From: Citreicoccus inhibens
GTDB lineage: Bacteria; Myxococcota; Myxococcia; Myxococcales; Myxococcaceae
Reading direction: 5' to 3'
Length of the DNA: 64,000 nucleotides
Assembly: GCF_019039035.1 (NCBI RefSeq)
Contig: NZ_JAHNZT010000018.1
Span: 1 to 64,000 of the forward strand
The translations under genes and the position numbers were made by a program. This document shows positions 16,828 through 24,907 of this stretch, piece after piece. How positions within the stretch are numbered: the stretch's first letter is position 1; each line of letters starts with the position of its first letter. A model generated the notes under the pieces. The model was not told the DNA's origin. It saw only the letters and a program-made list of their open reading frames with translations, and did no database searches.

Positions 16828-17544
16828 ATGATCCGCCTCATCCGGGGCCTGGCCCTGTCGTCCCTGTGTCTGTCGCTCGCTGCCTGCGGCGCCAGCAAGT
16901 ACTACTCGCTGCCGGTCGACTCCAGCCGCGCCACCGAGACCCGCTCGAACCTCTCGGCCTGCGCCACGCAGCAGGGTCTCGAATCCCAGCCCATGGATCC
17001 GGATGGTGTGAGCGTCCGCTACGACGCGGCCTCCACGCTCTACTATCGCTATGACGGCAGCGACACCTACACCCTGCAGGTCGTCGTGGACGACAAGGCG
17101 GTCCCCGCCCCCGAACTGGAGGCCCGGTTCACGGCGGCGCGCAAGCAAGGCGAGGCGCTCTACGCCTGCGCCCAGGACCGCCTCAACACGCGACTGCTCG
17201 TCTCCGAGTCAATCCCCACGGAGCCCACCGCCACCGCGTCCGTGACCGCGGGCTCGGCGACGGCCTCCATCTCTGGAGGGTCCGCCACGGCGTCAGTCTC
17301 GGGCGCTTCCGCATCCGCCTCCGTGAACGTGAACGGCGGCACCTGCGCGCAGGCCACCGAGTGCTACGCGCGGCTGGCCCGGACCGTGTGCGAGGGCGCC
17401 CAGGAGTGCAGCTTCAAGGTGACCCTCCGGGGCAATGACGAAGCCAACTGCCGTGACGCCCTCCTGCGCGTCCCGGACCTCCTCCAGCCGTTCAAGATGA
17501 TGCGGCCCGACCTCACCGCCCCCGCCATCTGCAAGGTGGAGTAG
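16828..17544 (+). CDS. Lipoprotein with Ala/Ser/Thr-rich repeat linker
   Basis: This 238-residue lipoprotein has the signal peptide MIRLIRGLALSSLCLSLAAC with lipobox LAAC. The mature N-terminal domain (about 25-125) is followed by a low-complexity tract at about 133-170. There, units of the form GSATAS and GGSATASVSG repeat three to four times. A C-terminal domain with six cysteines (CAQATEC, CEGAQEC, NCRDAL, ICKVE) follows. The repeat probably acts as a flexible spacer between two small domains. The ATG at 16828 has AAGGAG upstream. Function is unknown. Confidence 0.8.
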   Translation: MIRLIRGLALSSLCLSLAACGASKYYSLPVDSSRATETRSNLSACATQQGLESQPMDPDGVSVRYDAASTLYYRYDGSDTYTLQVVVDDKAVPAPELEARFTAARKQGEALYACAQDRLNTRLLVSESIPTEPTATASVTAGSATASISGGSATASVSGASASASVNVNGGTCAQATECYARLARTVCEGAQECSFKVTLRGNDEANCRDALLRVPDLLQPFKMMRPDLTAPAICKVE

Positions 17545-17564
17545 TTTCCCCGAGTCTCCCTCAC

Positions 17565-17591
17565 CCGCCCCCGGATCATCGCCGGGGGCGG
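17565..17591. terminator. GC-rich hairpin after lipoprotein gene
   Basis: CCGCCCCCGG and CCGGGGGCGG form a perfect 10-base stem around a 7-base loop, 20 bases after the stop at 17544 and before the next start at 17619. There is no T tract. It could terminate or attenuate transcription into the downstream gene. Confidence 0.45.
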
Positions 17592-17618
17592 GGCGGGCCC
17601 GGGTGATAGAACCACCCC

Positions 17619-18926
17619 ATGCCCTCCCTTGGCGCACGCGCGGCCCGTTGTCCCTCCTGCAAGGCCCCCTTCTCGCTCGTCGCGGGTCAGACGCTCTACA
17701 CCTGCGGCTACTGTGGTGCGTCCATCGACCTGAACGGCGCCCCGGCCCAGGCGCCCTTGCGTCCCACGCAAGCATCGGCGTCAGGCTCGGCGTCGGCGGC
17801 AATGCCGGTCATGGTCATCACCGCGCTCGTGTGCATCGTGCTCGGCGTGGGAGTGTCGGTGTTCCTCCTCCTCGATTCAGGGAGTCCGCCTCCCCGTGCT
17901 GCGCCCCCCCGCGTGGTGACACAGCCCAGGCCTCCGCCCGCCCCCCTCCCGGCGGAGAACATCCACTGGAACGCGTCCGACGGCCCCGTGGTGATGGACC
18001 TCAACGGAGACGGAACCGACGACATCATCGGGCACGTGAGCGCCATCTCGTTGCAAGCAGGCGGGACCTCGCGCGAGTTGGTGGCCGCGTTCGACGGCAA
18101 GACCTTCGCGAAGCTGTGGGAGGTGGCTCCCGAAGGCCCCGCCTCCGACGCCCAGATGAGGACCTGGGTCGCCAAGCAGGCGGGGCGCCTGGTGATGACC
18201 GAGCCCGGAGCGGTGCGCATCTTGGAGCCCGCGACGGGCCGGAACCTCGGGCGCGTGCCGCTCTCGGACAAGCCGAGTTACCTCTGCGTCCCGGTGGGCA
18301 ATCTCCATTCCGTCTGGGTGGAGGTGGAGGATGGGCAGCACCTCGAGTTCGACGTGCAGAGCGGCACCTCGCGACCGGCGCTCAAACCCCCGCCTTCATG
18401 CGCGGCGCGGCCCTTGAGTGAACAGACCTGCTCCATGTTCCGCCCTCGCGCGCTGCCCACGCGCTGTGAGGAGCCCCGCAGGGTTCCCGCCATCGCGGGC
18501 TTCACGCCTCGGATGCTCTACCGGGTCGGCGACCTTCGGCTCGTGATAGGCGTCCGGTCTCCCGGGACTTCGGTCCCCATGGCGGCGGTGTTCGAGGAGC
18601 GCGGCACAAAGCCCCTGTGGCATGGGCTGGTCGCGGACATGGACCCCCTGCGGCTCGCGGAGGATGTCTCCGAGGCGGTGGAGGTGACGCCGGACGCGGT
18701 CTACCTCGGGTACGGTCTCAAGGAGGGAGGCATGCGACTGACCCGCCGCGACATCCGCACGGGCGCCGTGGTCTGGGATGTGCCCATTCCGGGCTCGAAG
18801 GACGGCTCCCCTCCCAGCGCGCTGTGGCTGCTCGGGGGGCGGATGTACGTCCCCCATTGGACCTGGCTGGACGTGTTCGACATCCAGACAGGCCAATTGC
18901 TGGGCAGGATTGGCAAATGGATGTGA
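17619..18926 (+). CDS. Zinc-ribbon, single-span membrane protein with repeat-type C-terminal domain
   Basis: This 435-residue protein starts with a C4 zinc ribbon (ARCPSCKAPF, TCGYCGASI). It then has one membrane span at about 62-86, a Pro-rich linker, and a large C-terminal domain from about 110. That domain shows short repeats with DLNGDGTDD, which resembles the FG-GAP/EF-hand-like calcium loop. Repeated W/VW strands such as LWEVAPEG, VVWDVPIPG and FDIQTGQLLG fit a PQQ- or WD-like propeller. The layout is a cytoplasmic zinc ribbon plus an extracytoplasmic or soluble propeller, common and uncharacterised in myxobacteria. The convergent gene ends 21 bases away. Confidence 0.7.
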   Translation: MPSLGARAARCPSCKAPFSLVAGQTLYTCGYCGASIDLNGAPAQAPLRPTQASASGSASAAMPVMVITALVCIVLGVGVSVFLLLDSGSPPPRAAPPRVVTQPRPPPAPLPAENIHWNASDGPVVMDLNGDGTDDIIGHVSAISLQAGGTSRELVAAFDGKTFAKLWEVAPEGPASDAQMRTWVAKQAGRLVMTEPGAVRILEPATGRNLGRVPLSDKPSYLCVPVGNLHSVWVEVEDGQHLEFDVQSGTSRPALKPPPSCAARPLSEQTCSMFRPRALPTRCEEPRRVPAIAGFTPRMLYRVGDLRLVIGVRSPGTSVPMAAVFEERGTKPLWHGLVADMDPLRLAEDVSEAVEVTPDAVYLGYGLKEGGMRLTRRDIRTGAVVWDVPIPGSKDGSPPSALWLLGGRMYVPHWTWLDVFDIQTGQLLGRIGKWM

Positions 18927-18947
18927 GCGGGTCCCGCCGCCACCGCG

Positions 18948-19601
18948 TCAGTTGCGCAGCATCTGGTTGGCCGACTCCTTGAGCTGCTGCATCAGCTCGG
19001 GCTGACGCAGCGCCGTCTGGTCGGCGCGGATCGCCGCGTTGAAGCTCCAGGGCTGGTTGGACAGGTAGAAGATGCGCTCCTGGCCCCCCGACACCACCAG
19101 GAGGAGCTTCGCCTGCGTCTGGGCCTGGAGCACGAAGCGCAGCCGCGCGCCCGGCTGGGCATACTTGGCGGACAGCCCATCCCAGGCGGTCGCCAGGTCC
19201 GACTGGCCAAAGCCCGCGAACTGCCAGACTCCGTCCAGCTTCGCCAGCCACATCACCAGCCGCGTCTTCCCATTCACCTTCACCGGGAAGAACAGCTCAT
19301 CCATGGGAGTCAGCAGCGGCGCGATGGCTGCGCCGGGCGCATAGGCATTCAGCCCAGCGGGGTCCAACCGGAACGCCTCGACGGGCGCGCCGACGCGCAG
19401 CTGCTCCAGCTCGCGGGCATCCTTCAAGCCGAACTCGGCCAGCCCGGCCGCGTCGCGCGAGAGAATGCGCTGCATCTCCTTGAGGCCATACCCCACCTGC
19501 TCGTCGATGCGGGACTGCTCGGCCTCGGCCGCCAGGCCGGGCACGCTCGCCAGCATCACCAAGCTCACACACGTCGACAGGAAGGTCTTCATCGCGTTCA
19601 T
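18948..19601 (-). CDS. Secreted protein of unknown function, downstream partner of papain-like protease
   Basis: This encodes 217 residues starting at ATG 19601 (MNAMKTF), where AGGTGA lies at ideal spacing. A typical signal peptide ends around LAAEA. The mature protein has charged helices (YGLKEMQRIL, EQLRVGAPVEAF), then a beta-rich part with FFPVKVNGKTRLVMWLAK and FAGFGQSDLA. I do not recognise it. It lies 27 bases after the stop of the papain-like protease gene on the same strand, so the two are probably one operon. A role as propeptide-like inhibitor or chaperone for that protease is a guess. Confidence 0.65.
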   Translation of the reverse strand: MNAMKTFLSTCVSLVMLASVPGLAAEAEQSRIDEQVGYGLKEMQRILSRDAAGLAEFGLKDARELEQLRVGAPVEAFRLDPAGLNAYAPGAAIAPLLTPMDELFFPVKVNGKTRLVMWLAKLDGVWQFAGFGQSDLATAWDGLSAKYAQPGARLRFVLQAQTQAKLLLVVSGGQERIFYLSNQPWSFNAAIRADQTALRQPELMQQLKESANQMLRN

Positions 19602-19628
19602 GGGTCTCACCTGTGAGTGCGGGGAGGA

Positions 19629-20171
19629 CTACTTGTGGATGTTCCAGACGGTGTGCGTCCAGTTCCAGCTGCTGTTGCTCTGGAAATAGGCGTACGTCAC
19701 CCAGCTGGAGACTCCGCCCGAGCCCACGGGCAGCGGGTTGTTGTAGCGCACGTACTGCGGGCCCGAATCATCCACGGCGCGAATCACCATCAGGTGCCCG
19801 CCGCCGCTCGTCCAGCCAATGCGCGGGATGAAGGGCCAGCCGTTTCTGTACACGTTGATATAGGCGTCGGAGAAGGACAGCGGCGAGTACGCCACGCTGC
19901 ACGCGTACCCCATGGACTGAAGGCCCGTACACGTCTGGCCAATGCTCGCGGTGGGGCTGTTCGGACACGTCGTGCCGCCGAACTCGCGCTTCACGATGTC
20001 ACACTGGGTCCAATAACTCTCACCCCAATACGTGGCAATCATGTCAATGGAGGCCGCGTGGCACCATTGGTCATACTCCTGGCCAATCAGCGGCACCGAC
20101 AAGTCCGTGTAGGCCGCGGAGGCCGTGCCAGACACCAGCAGGGCAGCCAGCCACATCTTTCTTCTGAGCAT
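19629..20171 (-). CDS. Secreted papain-like cysteine protease (AvrRpt2/C39-like)
   Basis: This 180-residue exported protein has a signal peptide ending near ASA (about residue 19). The catalytic block is Q31 and Cys37 in QEYDQWCHAAS, His126 in GGGHLMVIR, and Asn145 in RYNNP. That order and spacing fit the AvrRpt2-type papain-like fold (peptidase_C39_2/C70 style), with Gln as oxyanion residue. It is short, so essentially only the catalytic core is present. Extra cysteines (CDIV, TCPN, CTGL, ACSV) may form disulfides. The second gene of the operon encodes another secreted protein. Extracellular proteolysis is likely; the target is unknown. Confidence 0.75.
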   Translation of the reverse strand: MLRRKMWLAALLVSGTASAAYTDLSVPLIGQEYDQWCHAASIDMIATYWGESYWTQCDIVKREFGGTTCPNSPTASIGQTCTGLQSMGYACSVAYSPLSFSDAYINVYRNGWPFIPRIGWTSGGGHLMVIRAVDDSGPQYVRYNNPLPVGSGGVSSWVTYAYFQSNSSWNWTHTVWNIHK

Positions 20172-20238
20172 GGAATGACCCTTTCAAGGGCGCGGAGCAG
20201 AACGCGACGCCCCGCTCATCATGCCAGGAATTGAAGCT

Positions 20239-20263
20239 GATTTATTGGTAATTCGAGAATGCC
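20239..20263 (-). promoter_or_regulatory. AT-rich upstream element of papain-like protease operon
   Basis: On the minus strand the bases read ggcattctcgaatt, then acc, then aataaatc, in an AT-rich island about 70-90 bases before the start at 20171. The first piece matches the block upstream of the S8 protease gene in 12 of 14 positions. It may hold the promoter for this operon. Confidence 0.3.
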
Positions 20264-20335
20264 TCATGAAATTAACAAAGCTCAGCCAGCCCGGGGAAGC
20301 CGTGCGGGAATGTCGCCGGGGGACGAGGTTCGCGC

Positions 20336-22246
20336 GTGACGCGGGGCGCCGGGACCCGCAGAGTGCGCCGCGTGTCACGACGCACCTGTGAGTTCTTCTT
20401 CGGAGTCATCGCGGCCCTGGCGCTGGGAGCCTGTGCCACGGTGCGCCCACCGCCACCGCCCCCTCCCCCCGGCCCCGCCGACGCAGCCCAGGCCTATCTG
20501 CAGGGCTGGAGCGCTGGAGACCTGACGCGACTTCGTGCGGCCGTGGTCGCGCCGCCCGAGGACTTCGAGGCCCAGCACGCGCGCTTCCGCGACGGGCTGC
20601 GCATCATCGCGTCTCGCTTCGAGCTGGGCGACGTGACGTGGCAGGGAGAGAGCGCCGTCGCGCGCTTCCGCGCGTACCACTGGCTGCGAGGCCTGGGCGA
20701 ATGGCCCGTGGAGGGAGCCTTGCGGCTGACGCGCCGCGAGGGCCGCTGGTGGGTGCGCTGGACGCCCGCGGTCCTCCACCCGGACCTCCAAGGCACCGAG
20801 CGGTTCTCTCGCACCCGGGCGTGGGGGGCTCGCGGCGAGCTGCTCGATGACTCGGGCCGGTCGCTGACCCACATTGGCGACGTCATCACCATTGGCGTGA
20901 ACCCCGCCCGCGTGCGGTCGCGCGCGGCGGTGGCCTCGGCGCTGGAGGCCCAGCTCGGCGTGGCCCCGGAGCGCATGGAGCAGGTCCTGGGGCCCGCGGG
21001 CGCCGCCGTGACGGACGGGTTCGTGCCCGTCATCGACGTGCGACCCGAGCGCTACCAACTGGTGCGGCCCGCCTTGGCGCCAGTGCCGGGCATCTTCTTT
21101 CGCCGCAAGAGCGCGCGCCTCACGCCCGCGGAGGGCTTCGCGGCGCACACCCTGGGCCGCGTGGGCGACATCACGGCCGAGGCGCTCGCGCAGTTGGGCC
21201 CGCTGTATCAACCCGGTGACGTGGTCGGCCTGTCTGGCCTGGAGCGGGCCTATGAGCGGCGGCTGGCGGGGAGCCCCTCCGGGGACGTCCTCGTCACGCG
21301 CGCGGCGGGCGACACCCGCGTCCTCTTCCACTTCGAGGGGACGCCGGGGGCGCCGCTGCCCACCACCCTGCGCCCCGACGTTCAGGCTGCCGCCGAGGCC
21401 GCCCTGGAGGGGGTGGTGGAGCCCGCCGCGCTCGTCGCGGTGGACAGCACCACGGGCGCCATCGTGGCGCTCGTCAGCCGTCCGCTCGCGCAGCCCGCGC
21501 ACCGCGCGCTCACCGGGCGCTATCCGCCCGGTTCCACGTTCAAGATTGTCACCACGGAGGCGCTGCTCGCCGAGGGCCTGGAGCCCCGCACGGCCGTGGC
21601 CTGCCCTCCCACCGTGACGGTGGGCGGGAGGACCTTCCGCAACTTCGAGGATGAGTTCCTGGGGACCACCTCGCTGCGTCTGGCCTTCGCCCACTCGTGC
21701 AACACCGCCTACGTGGCGCTGGCGGAGCAGTTGGGGCAGGAGCGGCTGGCCGCGGCGGCGCGCCGCTTCGGCTTCGAGGTGCCGTACCGCGCGGGGCTCC
21801 CTACCCCGGGCGCGTCATTCCCGGCGCCGCGCGACGTGGCCGAGCTGGCGTCCGCCGCCATCGGACAGGGCCGCGTGCTGGCCACCCCGCTGCATCTGGC
21901 CTCGGTGGGCGCGGCGGTGGCGGCCGGCCAGTGGCGCGCGCCCTATCTCGTGAAGGAGCAGGAGCCCCGGCCTCGCGAAGCCCTCGCGCCCGGCACCGCG
22001 GGGCCGCTCGCCGCGATGATGCGCGCGGTCGTCACCGAGGGCACGGGCCGCGCCCTGGCGAGCGTGCCGGGCGCGGGCGGAAAGACAGGCACCGCGGAGT
22101 TCGGCACCACGCCGCCGCTGCCCACCCATGCATGGTTCGTGGGCTTCCACGCGGGCCTCGGCTTCGCGGTCCTGGTGGAGGGCGGAGGCGTGGGAGGGCG
22201 TGTCGCCGCGCCCATCGCCGCGAGGTTCGCGAGCGCCGTGAAGTAA
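20336..22246 (+). CDS. Penicillin-binding transpeptidase lipoprotein, MecA-like architecture
   Basis: This 636-residue protein has a lipobox LGAC (Cys33), then a polyproline linker. An NTF2/MecA-N-like region follows at about 47-145, a dimerisation region at about 150-340, and a class B transpeptidase domain. The active site motifs are STFK with Ser400/Lys403, SCN at 454-456 and KTGTAE from 583. Class B PBPs cross-link peptidoglycan in the periplasm; the NTF2-like N-terminus is the arrangement of MecA/PBP2a and related enzymes of low beta-lactam affinity. The GTG at 20336 has GAGG at good spacing. Whether it confers beta-lactam tolerance cannot be judged from motifs. Expected location is the outer face of the inner membrane or the outer membrane. 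Confidence 0.85.
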   Translation: MTRGAGTRRVRRVSRRTCEFFFGVIAALALGACATVRPPPPPPPPGPADAAQAYLQGWSAGDLTRLRAAVVAPPEDFEAQHARFRDGLRIIASRFELGDVTWQGESAVARFRAYHWLRGLGEWPVEGALRLTRREGRWWVRWTPAVLHPDLQGTERFSRTRAWGARGELLDDSGRSLTHIGDVITIGVNPARVRSRAAVASALEAQLGVAPERMEQVLGPAGAAVTDGFVPVIDVRPERYQLVRPALAPVPGIFFRRKSARLTPAEGFAAHTLGRVGDITAEALAQLGPLYQPGDVVGLSGLERAYERRLAGSPSGDVLVTRAAGDTRVLFHFEGTPGAPLPTTLRPDVQAAAEAALEGVVEPAALVAVDSTTGAIVALVSRPLAQPAHRALTGRYPPGSTFKIVTTEALLAEGLEPRTAVACPPTVTVGGRTFRNFEDEFLGTTSLRLAFAHSCNTAYVALAEQLGQERLAAAARRFGFEVPYRAGLPTPGASFPAPRDVAELASAAIGQGRVLATPLHLASVGAAVAAGQWRAPYLVKEQEPRPREALAPGTAGPLAAMMRAVVTEGTGRALASVPGAGGKTGTAEFGTTPPLPTHAWFVGFHAGLGFAVLVEGGGVGGRVAAPIAARFASAVK

Positions 22247-22389
22247 TCACGGACCCCCTGGAGCGAATTTCTACCCATGCATTTATTTCCGAAGAATCTG
22301 CTTACTCACAATTCAACGAGAGACAAGTGTTGGATACACTCCAAGTGCGACCTCGGGACGGCTCGTTCCGGGCGCATCTGGGGGTGCCA

Positions 22390-24627
22390 ATGTACAGAAA
22401 CATCCGTCATGCCGTGACAGCATTGTCGTTGGCTGGAATGTTTGTCGTCGCGGCGGGCTGTAATTCCGGCGCTGAGCAGGGAACGACTCCCGCGTCAGCC
22501 CAAACACAACCACAACAGAATAATCCCGACTCGACGGCGCAAGCCGCGACGACCGAGGACCCTGAGCCAGAGACCACCATCGAGTCGATGTCGACGCTGC
22601 CGATGGTGGACCCCGAGAAGTCCGCGGACACGTTCATCCAACGGTTGAGTGACAAGACAGCGCTCAGCGAGAACATGGCCGTCCATGTCCGGCTGCCCGA
22701 GCCGGCCAACGAGAAGCTCAAGGACAGCCTCATCCGCATCGTGGGCTCCGAGTCGAGCCCGGTGGTGATGTTCCGCTCGGACGCGCTCGTGCAGATGGGC
22801 CTCATCAAGTCCAGCCCGGGGCCTGAGTTCTTCACCTCGCTGTCGAACTTCGACGACAAGGAACTCGACCGCCGCCTTCAGACCGAGGCGGATCTGTTGT
22901 CGGGCAAGTTGGGTGAGACGACCCCGGAGACGGTCCTGTTCGAGGGCCGCTCGCCGGTGGCGATGACCAAGGGCCTGTCGTTCGACCTGGCGTCGCTCAA
23001 CGCCGGCATCGCGGTCCCCGCCATGCTGTGCCCGGTGACGCCCGCGTCCACCACGGCCGCGTGGGGCAAGTCGCTGCTCATCACCGCGCCGCAGGTGGTG
23101 CAGGACCCCACGCGCACGTGGGACCCGTGCACGGGCGCCGGCACGCAGGGCGGTGTCTGGACGTTCGCGCACCTGATGCGCCAGCTGGCGACGAACTCGG
23201 GCAACACGCCGGAGGTCTTCGTGCAGCGCTGGCTGGAGACGTGGCTCAATCCGCAGGTCATCAACAATGACTCGGTGGCCCAGCGCCTCAACATGTTCAA
23301 CCAGGTCATCCAGCCGTGGGCCACCGCCAGCGGCGGCACGGCGACCCTGGTGGTGGATGGCGCGGGCCGGTTGGGTGTCAGCCTCACGGCGCCGCTCAAC
23401 CTCAACATCGCGCCCTTCCGGCTGCTGGCCATCGTGAACCGCGTGGACCTGGGCCGCACGGTGAATGGCCCGGCGGGCTACGGCGGCGGTACGACGAGCC
23501 AGCCGGTGAACGCGGGCGAGCTGCGCTTCATCTTCGGCGTGACGCAGAAGGTCTCCGCGACGAACTGCGGCCTGAAGCAGTTCACCACCATCTTCGAGTA
23601 CGGCGTGCCCATCACCGGCTGCTCCAACGTGGTGGCCTGGGCGCGCGACTGGCTCAACCTCAACAGCTTCAGCACGTTCAACAGCGGCTACCTCACGGCG
23701 CTGCAGGGAATCACGCAGCGCGTGGTGATGGCGAACCTGGCGCCCACCAAGGGCAACAAGAACGCGCTGAACCAGATCCGCACCAACGAGATCGCCCTGG
23801 CGACGGACGGCAAGTGGGAGCTGCGCGAGTTCACCCTGAGCGCGGAGAACTTCGTGGCCAACACGGACACGCCGGTCAGCGGCCTTCTGCGTCCGCACAC
23901 CGTGGCGCAGAGCCCGGATGACGGCCTGCACTCGGCGACGAGCAGCGCGCTGGTGGACCAGTACGTGCGCAACGTGGTGCTGCCCACAGTGCCGGCGGGC
24001 TCGGGCCCGGCGCCCGCGCAGTGCTCGTCCAACTACACGGTGCCCTACTCGTTCCTGGGCACGCGCTTCCGCGGTGGCAACTCGCTCATCCCGCCCAACT
24101 CCTGGAAGGCCACCAGCATCAACCCGGCGCTTCCCAAGGAGCTGTGCGCGCGGCATGACTTCTCGCTCAACACCTGCCAGGGCTGCCACCGCAGCGATAC
24201 GGCCACCGTCTTCACCCACGTGAAGCCGACGACGGGCGTTCCCGCGGCGCTGTCCTCGTTCCTCACCGGCGGCGGCCCGGGCTCGTTCATCACCGTCTCG
24301 GACACGCAGTTCCCGGCCAGCGGCGCCAAGTGGCGCTTCGCGGACCTGGACCGTCGGTGGCGCCGGCTGCACCAGCTGGCCAACTGCACGTCCTGCTCGC
24401 GCTTCCCCATCTTCTCCGGCGGGCTGGTTGACGCCGTGGGCCAGATGGCCGGCGTGGTGCCCATCGACCCCGTGGGCCCGCTCAGCTCGGATCCGAAGTT
24501 CGAGGTCGGCCCCATCACCGACTTCGCCGTGGTCAAGAAGATCCTGGACAGCCGCGCGCAGTTCGCCGTCGGAGAGACCGAGGAGCCGCTGAACCTCGTC
24601 CGCCCGGCGGAGTCCTTCACGCACTGA
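22390..24627 (+). CDS. Large lipoprotein with CxxCH motif, function unknown
   Basis: This encodes 745 residues starting at ATG 22390 after GGGGGTG. The signal peptide ends in the lipobox VAAGC, so Cys24 is lipidated. A Gln/Thr/Pro-rich linker follows. The main domain contains LRLLAIVNRVDLGRT-like strands and a long segment with RFIFGVTQK. The C-terminal third has NTCQGCHRSD, a CxxCH that could bind a c-type heme, and later CTSCSRFP. Similar long lipoproteins occur repeatedly in myxobacterial genomes, but no role is known to me. If heme is attached, it would be an outer-envelope cytochrome. Confidence 0.75.
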   Translation: MYRNIRHAVTALSLAGMFVVAAGCNSGAEQGTTPASAQTQPQQNNPDSTAQAATTEDPEPETTIESMSTLPMVDPEKSADTFIQRLSDKTALSENMAVHVRLPEPANEKLKDSLIRIVGSESSPVVMFRSDALVQMGLIKSSPGPEFFTSLSNFDDKELDRRLQTEADLLSGKLGETTPETVLFEGRSPVAMTKGLSFDLASLNAGIAVPAMLCPVTPASTTAAWGKSLLITAPQVVQDPTRTWDPCTGAGTQGGVWTFAHLMRQLATNSGNTPEVFVQRWLETWLNPQVINNDSVAQRLNMFNQVIQPWATASGGTATLVVDGAGRLGVSLTAPLNLNIAPFRLLAIVNRVDLGRTVNGPAGYGGGTTSQPVNAGELRFIFGVTQKVSATNCGLKQFTTIFEYGVPITGCSNVVAWARDWLNLNSFSTFNSGYLTALQGITQRVVMANLAPTKGNKNALNQIRTNEIALATDGKWELREFTLSAENFVANTDTPVSGLLRPHTVAQSPDDGLHSATSSALVDQYVRNVVLPTVPAGSGPAPAQCSSNYTVPYSFLGTRFRGGNSLIPPNSWKATSINPALPKELCARHDFSLNTCQGCHRSDTATVFTHVKPTTGVPAALSSFLTGGGPGSFITVSDTQFPASGAKWRFADLDRRWRRLHQLANCTSCSRFPIFSGGLVDAVGQMAGVVPIDPVGPLSSDPKFEVGPITDFAVVKKILDSRAQFAVGETEEPLNLVRPAESFTH

Positions 24628-24646
24628 CGCTTCACCGCCTCCCCCA

Positions 24647-24679
24647 CGCGCGCACGGGGCCTGCTTGCCCGTGCGCGCG
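24647..24679. terminator. Perfect 12-base hairpin after lipoprotein gene
   Basis: CGCGCGCACGGG and CCCGTGCGCGCG pair perfectly around a 9-base loop, 20 bases after the stop at 24627 and between convergent genes. No T tract follows. It probably ends the plus-strand transcript and may act from both sides. Confidence 0.55.
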
Positions 24680-24907
24680 GTCGTTATCGGTGCTCGGGCC
24701 CGCGCATGAGCAAGCGGATGCTCACGTCGAGCTGGCGCTGGCGTTCCTCGAGCAGCCTGCCCAGCTCCGCGACTTCCGTCCCCACCCGCGCGGCTCGCGA
24801 ACTCCACGCTCGGCATCACCGGCGCGTCCCCGGAGCGCGAACGAAGGAGACGACCGAGGTCGAGCAGTGGCTGGGGAAGGAGCACGGAGCGCCCCGCGCC
24901 GCACCGC

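Noticed and set aside
16828-17544. The Ala/Ser/Thr repeat as a possible CRISPR-like or tandem DNA array
   Set aside because: The repeats are degenerate at the DNA level, in frame with the protein, and have no unique spacers.
24684-24785. A 33-residue minus-strand frame with a charged helix (EVAELGRLLEERQRQLD)
   Set aside because: It starts at a GTG without ribosome-binding site, is very short, and lies in the gap after a kinase gene; it may be the tail of a lost gene but cannot be supported.
22495-24885. A 796-codon open frame on the minus strand opposite the large lipoprotein gene
   Set aside because: Its composition (Arg/Ala/His-rich, no domains) is that of the antisense frame of a GC-rich gene; the plus-strand gene has signal peptide, lipobox and CxxCH.
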